64,000 bases of DNA from Lineus longissimus (Eukaryota; Nemertea; Pilidiophora; Heteronemertea; Lineidae), in assembly GCF_910592395.1 (NCBI RefSeq), contig NC_088324.1, positions 15,650,953 to 15,714,952 on the forward strand. The letters run 5' to 3'. Both the position numbers and the translations under genes were made by a program. Below are positions 49,708 through 60,296 of this stretch, in pieces; the first letter of the stretch is position 1, and each line of letters starts with the position of its first letter. The notes under the pieces were generated by a model, which was not told where the DNA came from, ran no database searches, and saw only the letters and a list, made by a program, of their open reading frames with translations.

Positions 49708-49884
49708 TAAATTATTCTATTCAAGTGCTACATTAATGTAAAAATAGACATTTTCTAAGCACTGTACATGTGCAGGAAGGAAAAATTATAAAATTATAAA
49801 AAACACTGACAAATTCAAAATAGTAGAACATTTGATAAAACAATAGATGGCATCAGATTGAGTATTTAAATGAAATGGCCAGGG

Positions 49885-50918
49885 CCATTGTGCTCACCTC
49901 ATGTGGAGGAAAGATGGATAAAGAGCATGGTATTGTGTCATGTAGTGTTAGGTTTGATGTAGGTCCAAGCAATTACAATTTCCCCAAAATGGCCAATTTA
50001 CAGTACATTCGACCTCTGTGACCTTGAAAAGTAGGTCAAATCAAAGAAGACCCGGGTGACACATTGAATGGTTGTTAGAATTAGATGTACCTATGATATA
50101 AAATTGGTGCCAATCGGGCAAGTCATTACTAGGAATAATGGCATTTTGAAGAATTTAGGATTTGGCCCCCTCCCTGGAGGCCAAACGGCAAATCAGATCG
50201 CACCAAACTTCGGTACCTGAGATCACCTGACCAAGTGGTACATGTGTACTTAATTTGTGATCAATAGTCATTGCAGTTTAGAAACGTGCCATAGTTACGG
50301 CCTGAGAGTGAATTTACGCCATTTGACCTCTGTGACCTTGACAAGAAGGTCAAATTAAAAACCTGTGTGACATATACTGTATGGTGGTTAGATGTACCCA
50401 TGATATCAAATTGGTGGCAATCAGGCAAGAAGTTAAGGAATAATCACATTTTTAAGGTTTTTGGATTTTGCCCCCTGGTGGTCAAGTGGTGAATCATATT
50501 GGACCAAACTTCGGTCCCTGAGATCACCTGACTAAGGAGTAAATGTGTACCAAATTTGGTATCAATAGTCATTGCAGTTTAGAAACGTGCCATCGTTACA
50601 TCCTAACGGCCAATTTACACCATTTGACCTCTGTGACCTTGAAAAGGAGGTCAAATCAAAAACCCGGAGGATATATGATGCACCTTTGCTAGAAGTACCT
50701 ACCATATTTTTTTCAAAATTTCCCGACTACTATTAAGGGAGATATTGCATATTTTCACTTTTAACGTTTGGCCCCCTGGTGGCCAAACCATGAAACGAAT
50801 CGGATCGAAACTTGGTCTCCAAGGTGTCATTACATAAGGGTACATGTGTACCAAGTTTCAACTCAATAGCTCTAACAGTTACGAAACGTGCCCTGCTAAC
50901 GGACGACGGACGACGACG

Positions 50919-50971
<53 letters not shown>

Positions 50972-51026
50972 ACGACGGACGCCACGGTATGGGATAAGCT
51001 CACCTCTGCTAAGAGGTGAGCTAAAA
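49885..51026 (+). repeat. Composite repeat element with terminal inverted word and internal 300-bp units
   Basis: Begins near TTGTGCTCACCTCATGTGG and ends TCTGCTAAGAGGTGAGCTAA, so GCTCACCT and AGGTGAGC mark the two ends. Inside are three diverged units of about 301-314 bp, each starting at GACCTCTGTGACCTTGA (50011, 50325 and 50626). Each carries GGCCCCCT and GAAACGTGCC. A GAC microsatellite (50898-50982) sits before the right end. There is no coding capacity; the poly-Asp frame at 50844 is an artefact. Confidence 0.72.
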
Positions 51027-51057
51027 AGGTGCGTTTTTATTTTTTTCTTAAAAGAAG

Positions 51058-51247
51058 GGAACACCCTATCTTGAAGACAGATCTGTGCCAGCTCTGGGCG
51101 GTGGTGTATTGGGGGAACACCCTATCTTGAAGACAGATCTGTGCCAGCTCTGGGCGGTGGTGTATTGGGGGAACACCCTATCTTGAAGACAGATCTGTGC
51201 CAGCTCTGGGCGGTGGTGTATTGGGGGAACACCCTATCTTGAAGACT
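51058..51247 (+). repeat. 56-bp tandem array, 3.4 copies
   Basis: Units begin GAACACCCTATCTTGAAGAC and contain GCCAGCTCTGGGCGGTGGTG. The same block, diverged, lies at about 49624-49690 at the end of the RNase H relic. The array therefore probably grew from a fragment of that retroelement's 3' end. Confidence 0.9.
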
Positions 51248-51277
51248 GATAAGTGACGAAAGTCTAGTTATGTTCGT

Positions 51278-51862
51278 ACAACCAGGTAACCTTGTTTATT
51301 AGACATCTTGTAAGAGTCTGGGTAACCTTGTTTATAAGACATCTTGTAAGAGTCTGGGTATCCTTGTTTATTAGACATCTTGTAAGAGTCTGGGTAACCT
51401 TGTTTATTAGACATCTTGTAAGAGTCTGGGTAACCTTGTTTATTAGACATCTTGAAAGAGTCTGGTTAACCTTGTTTATTAGACATCTTGTTAGAGTCTG
51501 GGTTACCTTGTTTATTAGACATCTTGTAAGAGTCTGGGTAACCTTGTTTATTAGACATCTTGTTAGAGTCTGGGTAACCTTGTTTATTAGACATCTTGTA
51601 AGTGTCTGGGTAACCTTGTTTATTGGACATCTTGTTAGAGTTTGGGTTACCTTGTTTATTAGACATCTTGTAAGAGTCTGGGTTACCTTGTTTATTAGAC
51701 ATCTTGTAAGAGTCTGGGTAACCTTGTTTATTAGACATCTTGTTAGAGTCTGGGTAACCTTGTTTATTAGACATCTTGTAAGAGTCTGGGTAACCTTGTT
51801 TATTAGACATCTTGTTAGAGTCTGGGTTACCTTGTTTATTAGACATCTTGTAAGAGTCTGGG
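51278..51862 (+). repeat. 36-bp satellite array, about 16 copies
   Basis: Unit ACATCTTGTAAGAGTCTGGG followed by TAACCTTGTTTATTAG. Variation is restricted to a few sites (TAAGAG or TTAGAG, GTAACC or GTTACC). Since 36 is a multiple of 3 and the unit lacks stops in several frames, frames of about 200 codons appear on both strands. They are not genes. There are no spacers, so it is not CRISPR-like. Confidence 0.97.
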
Positions 51863-52149
51863 AATCCATCAGATAATATGCAGTGACTATTGAGCACAGA
51901 TTTCTATTGAACACAAAACAAGAATGCTCTTACCAATCAGTGATGATGGATATTCGATGAGAGAGTTCTTGGAGCACGTATTAGAGAGTTTTGCTGCCAA
52001 ATTGCGTTTTTTTAAAAAGCTCTACGGAAATTCTGATTTTTTTTTAAAACGTCGTTCTGAGAATAATCACTACTTCTACGCCAAAACTGTCTTGAGCTAG
52101 TCAGTTCTGACGATGAAAAAGGCTTTCTGCATAGCTTTCTGCTTCCTGG

Positions 52150-52590
52150 CAAATGCTGTGATGATCTACACAGCTGTGATGATCTACACAGTGTACAGTC
52201 GGACACTAATGGAACCATTTGACAGCTGTGATGATCTACACAGTGTACAGTCGGACACTAATGGAACCATTTGACAGCTGTGTGATGATCTACACAGTGT
52301 ACAGTCGGACACTAATGGAACCATTTGACAGCTGTGTGATGATCTACACAGTGTACAGTCGGACACTAATGGAACCATTTGACAGCTGTGTGATGATCTA
52401 CACAGTGTACAGTCGGACACTAATGGAACCATTTGACAGCTGTGTGATGATCTACACAGTGTACAGTCGGACACTAATGGAACCATTTGACAGCTGTGAT
52501 GATCTACACAGTGTACAGTCGGACACTAATGGAACCATTTGACAGCTGTGATGATCTACACAGTGTACAGTCGGACACTAATGGAACCAT
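52150..52590 (+). repeat. 54/56-bp tandem array, about 8 copies
   Basis: Unit TGATGATCTACACAGTGTACA, then GTCGGACACTAATGGAACCA and TTTGACAGCTG. Units differ by presence or absence of one TG dinucleotide (CTGTGATG against CTGTGTGATG): 56-bp units in the middle, 54-bp units at both edges. The left edge also has a 23-bp duplication of TGTGATGATCTACACAG. Confidence 0.95.
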
Positions 52591-52890
52591 CAGCTTACCG
52601 ATAACATTCTCTAACGAACGACGGGAGCCACGGAAGATGGAATTATTGGTTCCCTGAAGAGTAGCTGCAGCACAAATACATATTGTTTTTAGTTTAAAAT
52701 GTTTATTACATGTATGATGATAAGTTCGACATTGTTTTATGGCTGGGACAAAAAGTGTTCGGTAATTGGCAGGTATCCACATAAGGTGTCAGATGTATGT
52801 ATGTACGGAGGGTTTCACTGTATTTAATTTGAAATATCAAGTTTTTCTCAAAAAATCAAATGTCAATCCATTTCAGATCATTAAAAAAGT

Positions 52891-55800
52891 ATGGCGTCAC
52901 CCGTGCCCCATCATGTCCTTTTTGCAAGTTTGATACTGGTGTCACTGGCGGCAGGGGAGGAAACACCGTGAGTAGATATTCATGACAGATGCTCTTTGTC
53001 ATTTACTGTATTGTTTGCCGTATAATATAATCGTGTTCGCTCCCATCAGCTAATGCAGCAAGCTAGAGACAGAAGGCTTGCAGACAATGCTGAACTCAAT
53101 CGCATGCTCAAAATGTAAGTGGAACGTTTAATAGTTTTGGACAAGATCATGTTTTTGTTGGGAAGTGCATTTTTGACATATTCATCAAAAAGTTATATTT
53201 CTACCATAAAAATGTATTCAGAAAAGATATTCTGCTCCAAAAAGTTTAAAATGTTGTTATAAATGTTACAAAGGTTGTCCCAAGACAATTTGTAAAAGGA
53301 TGGTTTGTCAGAATTGCTAAATCTGTCTGGTTTTTTTATATTTTTTTCTAGCACGATAAGGTTCTTTAGACATGCTAGCAAACATCCACTGAAAACGCAA
53401 TACATTTTTTATGTGCCTTTTTTATAATTTAGTGATTTTTCACGTCCTCAGTGTAGCTCGGTTGGTAAAGTAATTAAAAAAAACGTGTGTCTTAAAAAGT
53501 TAGACATATGGTCATTTATGATTGTCATTAGCGTATCAATTAGCGTTGATTGTTTTTTGCTGCAGCTACATAACAAGGAACCAAGATATGAGAGTTGTCA
53601 GGTACCATATGTGATTACATCTTCACGAAGCCAAGAGCTTGACCTTGAAAGCGGTCATGTGAGTGTTCCAATACGTGCTATCTAAAAAAATTAAAAATTG
53701 CATTTCAGAACAACCGTCCTCCAAACACTCCTGCGGTCCTACGACGGAAACCTGAGACCAAAGTGTAAGGATTGCATCCCTGTCTTGCTGTAAAGTAATG
53801 GACAAACTACATTCGTATAGCCTGGCATTCCAATCTGCAGTTATTTGACGAAAGAAATCAGCCGGCGCAGGCAAGAAAATCCGAATTCATTTGATTCAAC
53901 CTTAGGTTGATCACAGGCACATGATGATCTGAACCCAGCCAAACTGATAAGGTCATCAAATCATATTATTTGATGAGTGATCATGTTGCCATTTTGGCTG
54001 AAGTTTTGATCTCCATGTGCCTGTGGGCTGGTTTCTTTACATATACTTGTCACCGAGCAACACTTGCGACGACCATCTCATTTATCTGCAGACTGGAGTG
54101 CTACAAGCAATGCAATATTATAAGAAGGCTAGAATTTGCAATCCTCAACCAATTGGAACTCTTAAAACGAGGTGAATCCCAAATTCAAGGGTGGGAGTCT
54201 TGGTTAGTTTTCCAGAGAACTGACCCCCACCCTTAAAATTGGCATTCACTTCATTTTAAAGTGGTTCTCCAGGATTTCAAGTTCAAGCTACAATGATGGG
54301 GCCTAAAGACAACAGCTATACAAAAGGCAGGTCGCTTTAAATCAGTTAAATCATAATGTCTTATGAATCCAATGAAAAAGTCCGGTAATATGAAAAACGA
54401 TTTGTCACTCAGCTGGTACACGTCTGGTATAATGGTGGCTGAAGTCACAATATCTCGTACGACCATCGTTGTATAATTATTACGCCAAGGTGTTTCGGAG
54501 TTACTGCTTTTATAGGCCTTAGACATGCCTTGCTGGGGAGATTACGGGAATGATAAAGAATAATAGTTTAGAACGAGCTCACCAAATTCTTGATCTGGCC
54601 ATTCTCCAGAAGCAGCGATAATATTCAAGCATATCATACGTCGATAAATAGTTCCGGTCATGCTCAAGGAGATTGGATTCTGGCCCGACTTAAAGACTGA
54701 GCAGGTTTTCGTGTTGCAATTCCTACCTTCTCATTCAGTTTATCGAATTGACATGTTGTCGTATGAAGAATACAAATTTCTAGCGGCTCACCGACGAAAT
54801 ACATACAAACGAAAGATCCGACTCGAACTTCCACTTTGAGAGGCCTCGGCCCCGCGTATACAACACATAGGCCTAGAGCATGCACAGCGATACCGTACTC
54901 CATAGATATCATTAAAGACGGTTTACAAAATGAAAACACAACAAATTCCTTCACAAGCACGATCCCATTAACAAGACATCCAAGTCTGTCACTTCTCGAT
55001 TGATGATTGTTTTTATGACCTTTGAAACATACGACTTATACGTTGAAAGACGAGCACACTTGTGAGAGACCAACGGTCCACGCAACGTGTTTTTTTCCCG
55101 CCCCAATTCTTTCCGGTGCTATATATAGCCAGTGGCGGGTCAGTCTGGCGCTACTAACCCTGTATCAGGCCAATACACTCGATGCACCCTGTTTGTTTGC
55201 AAGAGGCATCCTGAGGAAATCAGGGGTTAAATGTTCGCTTCTCCGGCTCTCATGAGTTTATGGCCGCTTCTCAGGGCCGGAGAAGCAAATATTAACCCCT
55301 GATTTCCTCAGGATGGCAAGAGGATGCGTGCTACAGTCCTGTCGACGCAACCCCTGTCCATGATCACATAGATACATACGTCTGTCTATCATCTCACTGA
55401 GAGATTGTTTCAAGGGGTCAAAATGTGTCAGTGGCCGTAGAATGATCACGCATGTTTTAATCTTATTTCCTTTTATGTCTTGGCCAGTCAGACGCGAGCC
55501 AGTGACCGTACTGGTCGACTACTATATTCAACAGCTCTTCCAGATGGATGAAGAGGCCCAGGTGAGGCGTATACCATGTAACGTTTAGAGTATAGATCCT
55601 CCGTATATCCGAGTGTCCCCAGCAACGAAATATGGGAATACGCCGATCCTTTACAATAAAGTTCACAGGGAAACTGCATTTTGCTTAGCCCTTCAACCGG
55701 CTATTTTAGGGTGCTGAATTCCTAAACGGATGCTCTGTTCACCTGGTCTACTCAGATGCTGCTTCTGGTTTAGTTGTGTCATGTCTTGTGGTCTAATGAC

Positions 55801-57740
55801 GAATAGAACCTGGGCGAACTTGACTGACAAAAACAGCGTTCAGCCTTGGGCCAAAATCCAATTATGTTACCACATCACTTCTGTAGGCCTCTACGCAGGC
55901 CTCACTTCGGAGTTTGAGAACAGCGACGTATCAAGGATCAGACGTATACGGATATAACTCTGTAGGAGGACGAATGTTGTGTACATTTCTATCCGTATAC
56001 GTCTGAGGATCCGTTATAAACTCCAGCAATCCAAGACATGAAGACGACAATCCAATACCCTGATGCAATACTGAATTCCACATGTTTCTCCTTTTTGGCT
56101 TTTCAGGATCTGTCTCTGACGATGTATTTCCGACTACTCTGGCGTGACCCCAGACTGAAATTCCAAGGCCAGCAGTTTAGCAGTATAAATGTGCCTACGA
56201 GTTCAATCAACCTGATTTGGAAACCCGATTTATTTTTCCCTCGTGCCAAGTCCGTAGAGAAGGAGACGGAACCAGTTGGTCATGAGATGTTAAGGCTGTC
56301 GTCTGTGGGGGATATCTTGTACAGCCGGAGACTCCTGGTCAAGGTCCCCTGTGACATCAACTACAGGGGCTTCCCGTGGGACAGTTTCAACTGCACAGTG
56401 GATATAGAATCGTGTAAGTAAGGGCCTCACATCCAGACATATGAAGCTATCAAATGGCGCCAGGCCATGATTGACCAAGAGAGCGCAATGACACCTGCTA
56501 CTGCCGGGTAAAATGGATGAAGAGGCAAGTGTAACTTGAGAACGAAGAGTCAATCATTATAAGAAGAAGAAGAAAATTACTGTTTGAAAATGGTAAACCC
56601 AACGGCAATGTTGTTAGTTAAAGCTTTATAACGTTCTTGTTAAAACTCCAACACGCGCTTCACTATTTATACGATTATTGATATTGCATACTTCAGACGC
56701 ATCAGCAAAAGAAGACCTTGTCATTGAGTGGAAGGGTGATGCTAAAATCGTGAAGTCCGCTGCGGGGCTTCAGCGGTTCTCCATCGCTAACATTACACAC
56801 CAAAGCATGACTCAGAGCTTAAGTACAGGTAAATAGACTCTCCAGGCCTGTAGCATAGTTACTTCATATGGAGGGGGAGGGGGGGGGGGGCATCTCCCGT
56901 CACTGGCTGCCACTTTAACCACGGTAAACCGTCGACGTTCAGAAATCTCGGACGTAAACGATCGTCTACCATTCGCCATCTGATTAGATGATTTGCAAAC
57001 AATATAATAAATATCTTGTCCAATTCAGGGAATTATCAACGTCTATTGTTGACAATCTCTCTAACGAGATCTGCCGGTCACTACGTCACACAGTTTTATC
57101 TTCCCTGGGTCTTCCTCGTCATCTTCTCCAACCTTGCCCTCTGGATTCACCGCAGAGCCCTCTTTGCAAGGTTTATGGTACTACTCTCTGTTGTCATCGC
57201 AACGGCAGCGCATTCTATTGGGAACAGATTGAACTATAAACCACCCACTGATTACGTCACGCCCCTGGATGTGTACGGTGCTGTTTGTTACATCCTCATC
57301 TTTCTTGCCATGGCCGAGACCGCAGCAGTAGCCGTCATTGAGAAACAAAAACCGCAGAAGAATGAACCGAATATGTTGCCTTTGGAGTCGGTAGGTCATT
57401 TCTAAATCTTGCCAGTTGGTAGAAACAATCATAAATTCTATTCCTGTTACCTGGTCCAATTAATCCTTGTTACCAAATATTGGCATACGCATATTTCAAT
57501 GAATGGGATGGGATGGGAATGGGATGTTAATCCGAACAATGTATCAAATCAAAAGCCACCTTCATATTTTCGTTACAGACAAGCATGCAACCTTCGGATG
57601 CTGATGACAGCAAACCCCTTCACGTCCAAGGACGAAGAGCGCCATCTTTTCTCGCCCATGTTGATGTCGTCACTCGGATTTCATTCATTATCGTTTTCTC
57701 ACTCTTCAATCTGATTTATTGGTTGGCCTGCACTCTGTAA
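52891..57740 (+). CDS. Cys-loop ligand-gated ion channel, GABA-A/glycine receptor type
   Basis: Eight exons give 405 aa: 52891-52967, 53067-53114, 53709-53764, 55488-55561, 56107-56413, 56697-56828, 57029-57390 and 57579-57740. Exon 1 is a signal peptide (MASPVPHHVLFASLILVSLA). The extracellular domain has LLRSYDGNLRPK, VTVLVDYYIQQL, LLWRDPRL and IWKPDLFF. The Cys-loop CDINYRGFPWDSFNC (Cys 167 and 181, 13 residues between) and TGNYQRL follow. M1 is YVTQFYLPWVFLVIFSNLAL, M3 is YVTPLDVYGAVCYILIFLAM, and M4 with the C-terminus is RISFIIVFSLFNLIYWLACT then L and stop. These features fit the anion-channel branch. The M2 segment (FARFMVLLSVVIATAAHSIG) departs from the family: no Pro before Ala-Arg, and Ile rather than Leu at the expected 9' position. 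Only about 20 residues form the M3-M4 loop tail before M4. Exon 2 is the least certain: its acceptor (CAAGCTAG) was chosen because it alone keeps the frame. Confidence 0.9.
53447..53473 (+). repeat. tRNA-like A-box fragment
   Basis: GTGTAGCTCGGTTGGTAAAG resembles the D-arm/A-box of tRNA genes and is followed by an A-run. No B box is found. It is probably a truncated SINE in intron 2 of the channel gene. Confidence 0.35.
55207..55315. mobile_element. hAT-type foldback MITE, 109 bp
   Basis: The two arms CATCCTGAGGAAATCAGGGG... and its reverse complement pair over about 40 bases (arms also include TTCTCCGGC). Perfect 8-bp direct repeats GCAAGAGG flank it (55199-55206 and 55316-55323). An 8-bp target duplication and a terminal CA..TG point to hAT. 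It lies in intron 3 of the Cys-loop receptor gene. Confidence 0.85.
55935..56012. repeat. Short foldback in a receptor intron
   Basis: GGATCAGACGTATACGGATA pairs with TATCCGTATACGTCTGAGGATCC about 35 bases later. This could be a tiny MITE. No clear target duplication was seen. Confidence 0.6.
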
Positions 57741-57838
57741 TTGTGCTTATATTACAAGAACCGGGGAGAAAGTGAAGAGAATGGACAGCTGTCAGGAAAG
57801 ATTGAAAGTGTCACTATGCGTGAATCGAAATTTGTTCA

Positions 57839-57902
57839 CACGTGATCAAATAAACATAAGTGTGAATCCACACGTGATCAAATAAACATAAGTGTGAATC
57901 CA
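57839..57902 (+). terminator. 32-bp direct repeat carrying two poly(A) signals
   Basis: CACGTGATCAAATAAACATA and the following 12 bases occur twice in tandem. Each copy holds AATAAA, about 110 and 140 bases after the channel's stop codon. A recent duplication has therefore doubled the probable polyadenylation signal. Confidence 0.6.
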
Positions 57903-58171
57903 GGAGCAAAGAGCAAATGATACAGAGCATCTTCCCAGCATTTCTTTTAGTATATCATGATATAATAGAACATCAATTTTCCAATCGGACAGTTATTTCT
58001 TGACGAACTGAAAACACGTCCATCATGGAAAAAGGCGAAGATGAGCCTAAAGGCCTCCTCCGTTTGTACACGTACATGACATGTATTTGAAAAGTTAAAG
58101 TGTGTAGACAGGCAGATATAGCCTACAGATATCATAAATACCGAGCTTCAGCGAATTTACAATAATTACAA

Positions 58172-58194
58172 TTTTTTTTTTTTTTTTTTTTTTA
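58172..58194 (-). repeat. Homopolymer T run
   Basis: A run of about 23 T bases (A on the minus strand). It could be the poly(A) tail of a minus-strand retrosequence, but no body was identified to its left on that reading. Confidence 0.5.
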
Positions 58195-58732
58195 TTTGTC
58201 AGCGGAGAAGACACAATATGTAACAATTGTCAGTTGAATTGTAAATTTTTGCACCATGTAATCTAAGCACTGCACAGTTATCAAGTGTATCTGATTTTGT
58301 AATCTTATACGAATAAACATACACATATATATAAAATGATAACTGCACTACGGCATTGTGTATTCCTTTTTCCTGAACCACCAGTGAATACAATGTTCAC
58401 GAACGATGTAACCCTTTAAACCTGAAAATGATAAACATGTGATTTGCAAGACATGGTTAACAAGGTGACAAGCATATCTACATGAACTGTTTTATCAGTG
58501 TATAGTTATCTGGGGACTCTTAAACTCACTGGCCAGGGACGAGGTGCAAGCCAGTAGCGCATGTGACTACTCATGCTGTTGAATAATAAATTATCTGATC
58601 GCAGACCGTTGTAATATCGGTTCTTGGTTCCAAGTTCAATGTATGTTTGGTATTCACATATAATATTTGCTATCAAATACTTGCGCAGGCATATAGATCA
58701 ATCATTTTAGGCTGGTTACTCTAAGGTTAAAC

Positions 58733-59512
58733 ATGGCACCAGCAGGGTTCTCCCTACTGACACTGGCTTCCCTCATCGCCCTCAGCGTGGGATACCAAAC
58801 ATTCCAGAGCAGTATCCCTAACGGGAACGCGGTACCAGACCCGTGCAAGCCGGGCAGTCTGTGGGGTGGTGTCGGTCACTGGAGCCCTCAAGGGTATAAT
58901 GCACGAAACCCATTCGGATTAGCTTTCCAGGCCAATGGAAATGTAAGTACACCTGCTACTCGTAAATATAAAAAAACATACGTTGCTTTAATTTCCATGA
59001 ATAACCTCTACGGGCTGCTTATTTATGTTGGCTGAAAAACCTTTATTTCTAACCGTGGATGTTCCCTCTTGGACTTTCGTTCGTACAGCCTGGTGCCTCA
59101 CCAATTAAAGCGATTCTGAATATATATCACTCCCGTTTAAAAGATAGACATCATGTTCAAGTCATTACTCCAATCCAGATACGATCTTTGACTCTATTGT
59201 TCTTGATTGTAGTCATGGTCTAAAGCCCTATGTCAGGCAGACAGCGACGGCGATGGCAGACCAAACGGACTAGAACTGGGCGATCCTAACTGTACCTGGA
59301 CCTCAGGGACCACTCCCCCGCTGAGCAGCGGCCTCAGTCATCCCGGGATCTGTGAGCCGCCAGCGAGCTCACTCTGCAGGAAGCTGAACACCGTCAACGT
59401 TTGTGCATTGAGCTCGAATGGAGCTCCTTCAATCAGCTTGTCGTTCTTGCTGTTCGCTATGGCATCATTGGTCTCCATCATCGCTTTCAGAAGAACGGCA
59501 TTCCGATTTTGA
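58733..59512 (+). CDS. Temptin-like protein 1, with C-terminal membrane segment
   Basis: Exons 58733-58942 and 59213-59512 join in phase 0 (GGAAAT/GTAAGT ... GATTGTAG), giving 169 aa. Residues 1-20 are a signal peptide. The mature part has the temptin signature: IPNGNAVPDPCKPGSLWGGV, GHWSPQGYNARNPFGLAF, then across the junction SWSKALCQADSDGDG, ELGDPNCTW and LSHPGICEP. Temptin is a component of the waterborne attractant of Aplysia. Its DSDGDG segment is EF-hand-like, so calcium binding is possible. Unlike the classical secreted form, the chain continues into a hydrophobic stretch (SISLSFLLFAMASLVSIIAF) and a basic tail (RRTAFRF), suggesting a membrane-anchored form. A similar gene starts 4.5 kb downstream on the same strand. 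Confidence 0.93.
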
Positions 59513-60296
59513 TAAATATATGAACTTATCTCAACTGGATGTGAATGGTTGGCATGATGGAAAATCATACAGGTCCAAAACCGCACTGTCGTTCTTACTA
59601 TGGACTTCATTAAACTCTTGAATATTAAACGTACTTGTAATCTCGCTTTCTCACATGATCACGTGATCACAGAAACTGAGAAACGTTCATTGGTACGCTT
59701 CCAACTCAGATGAGACATGCACCAAATCTTCCATTGTAGTTTTGACAGTAGAATTTGCCGACAACAACATAACTACATGTATTTGATTGTGATGATCGTT
59801 TCATGTAGTGGTCATTAAGAGTTGTTGTGTATAACGCAAAAACATATTTGTTTATCGTTTAGGATATGTACAAACATGTAAATTATGGTTACTCCGAGCT
59901 TCTTATTTCTTAGTGATAGGGATCTTGAACTATTGCTTGCTGGGATCAGGTGAAATATCATTGTTTGAGTTGGTTAACATGGTACGTCACCTTGCCAAAA
60001 GATCTATGTTCTCGTAGAGACGTGCGATCAAAAGGCAATTAATGCAGCATGTCGATGAGCCAAATTGAGTCATCGCGAAAACCTAGCAACGAGGTCTGCG
60101 GTCGCGTACGGTCTCACTTCCTCCTATATACGGAATCAGTTGATCAATGCAAAAGGAGGTGCGACTGTAGTCTGTGATTGGTCAAGATACAAAACGAAGA
60201 GACCACAGAACATCGGGCCATACATATTATTGTTCACCCTGATCATTGTAATGTCAGCCTGTCAGTATGATGACGACGGCTGCTAGGAAGGTCCCC
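59513..60296. other. Intergenic region
   Basis: ATTAAA variants near 59608 and 59628 may serve as poly(A) signals for the temptin-like gene. Nothing else recognised before the convergent GPCR gene. Confidence 0.45.

Noticed and set aside
50812-51074. Poly-Asp, poly-Ser or poly-Thr frames
   Set aside because: Translation of a GAC microsatellite in different frames.
51264-51914. Frames of 143-216 codons on both strands
   Set aside because: They are produced by the 36-bp satellite, whose period is a multiple of three. The predicted protein is a pure 12-residue repeat.
52184-52542. Repetitive 100-codon frames
   Set aside because: By-product of the 54/56-bp array.
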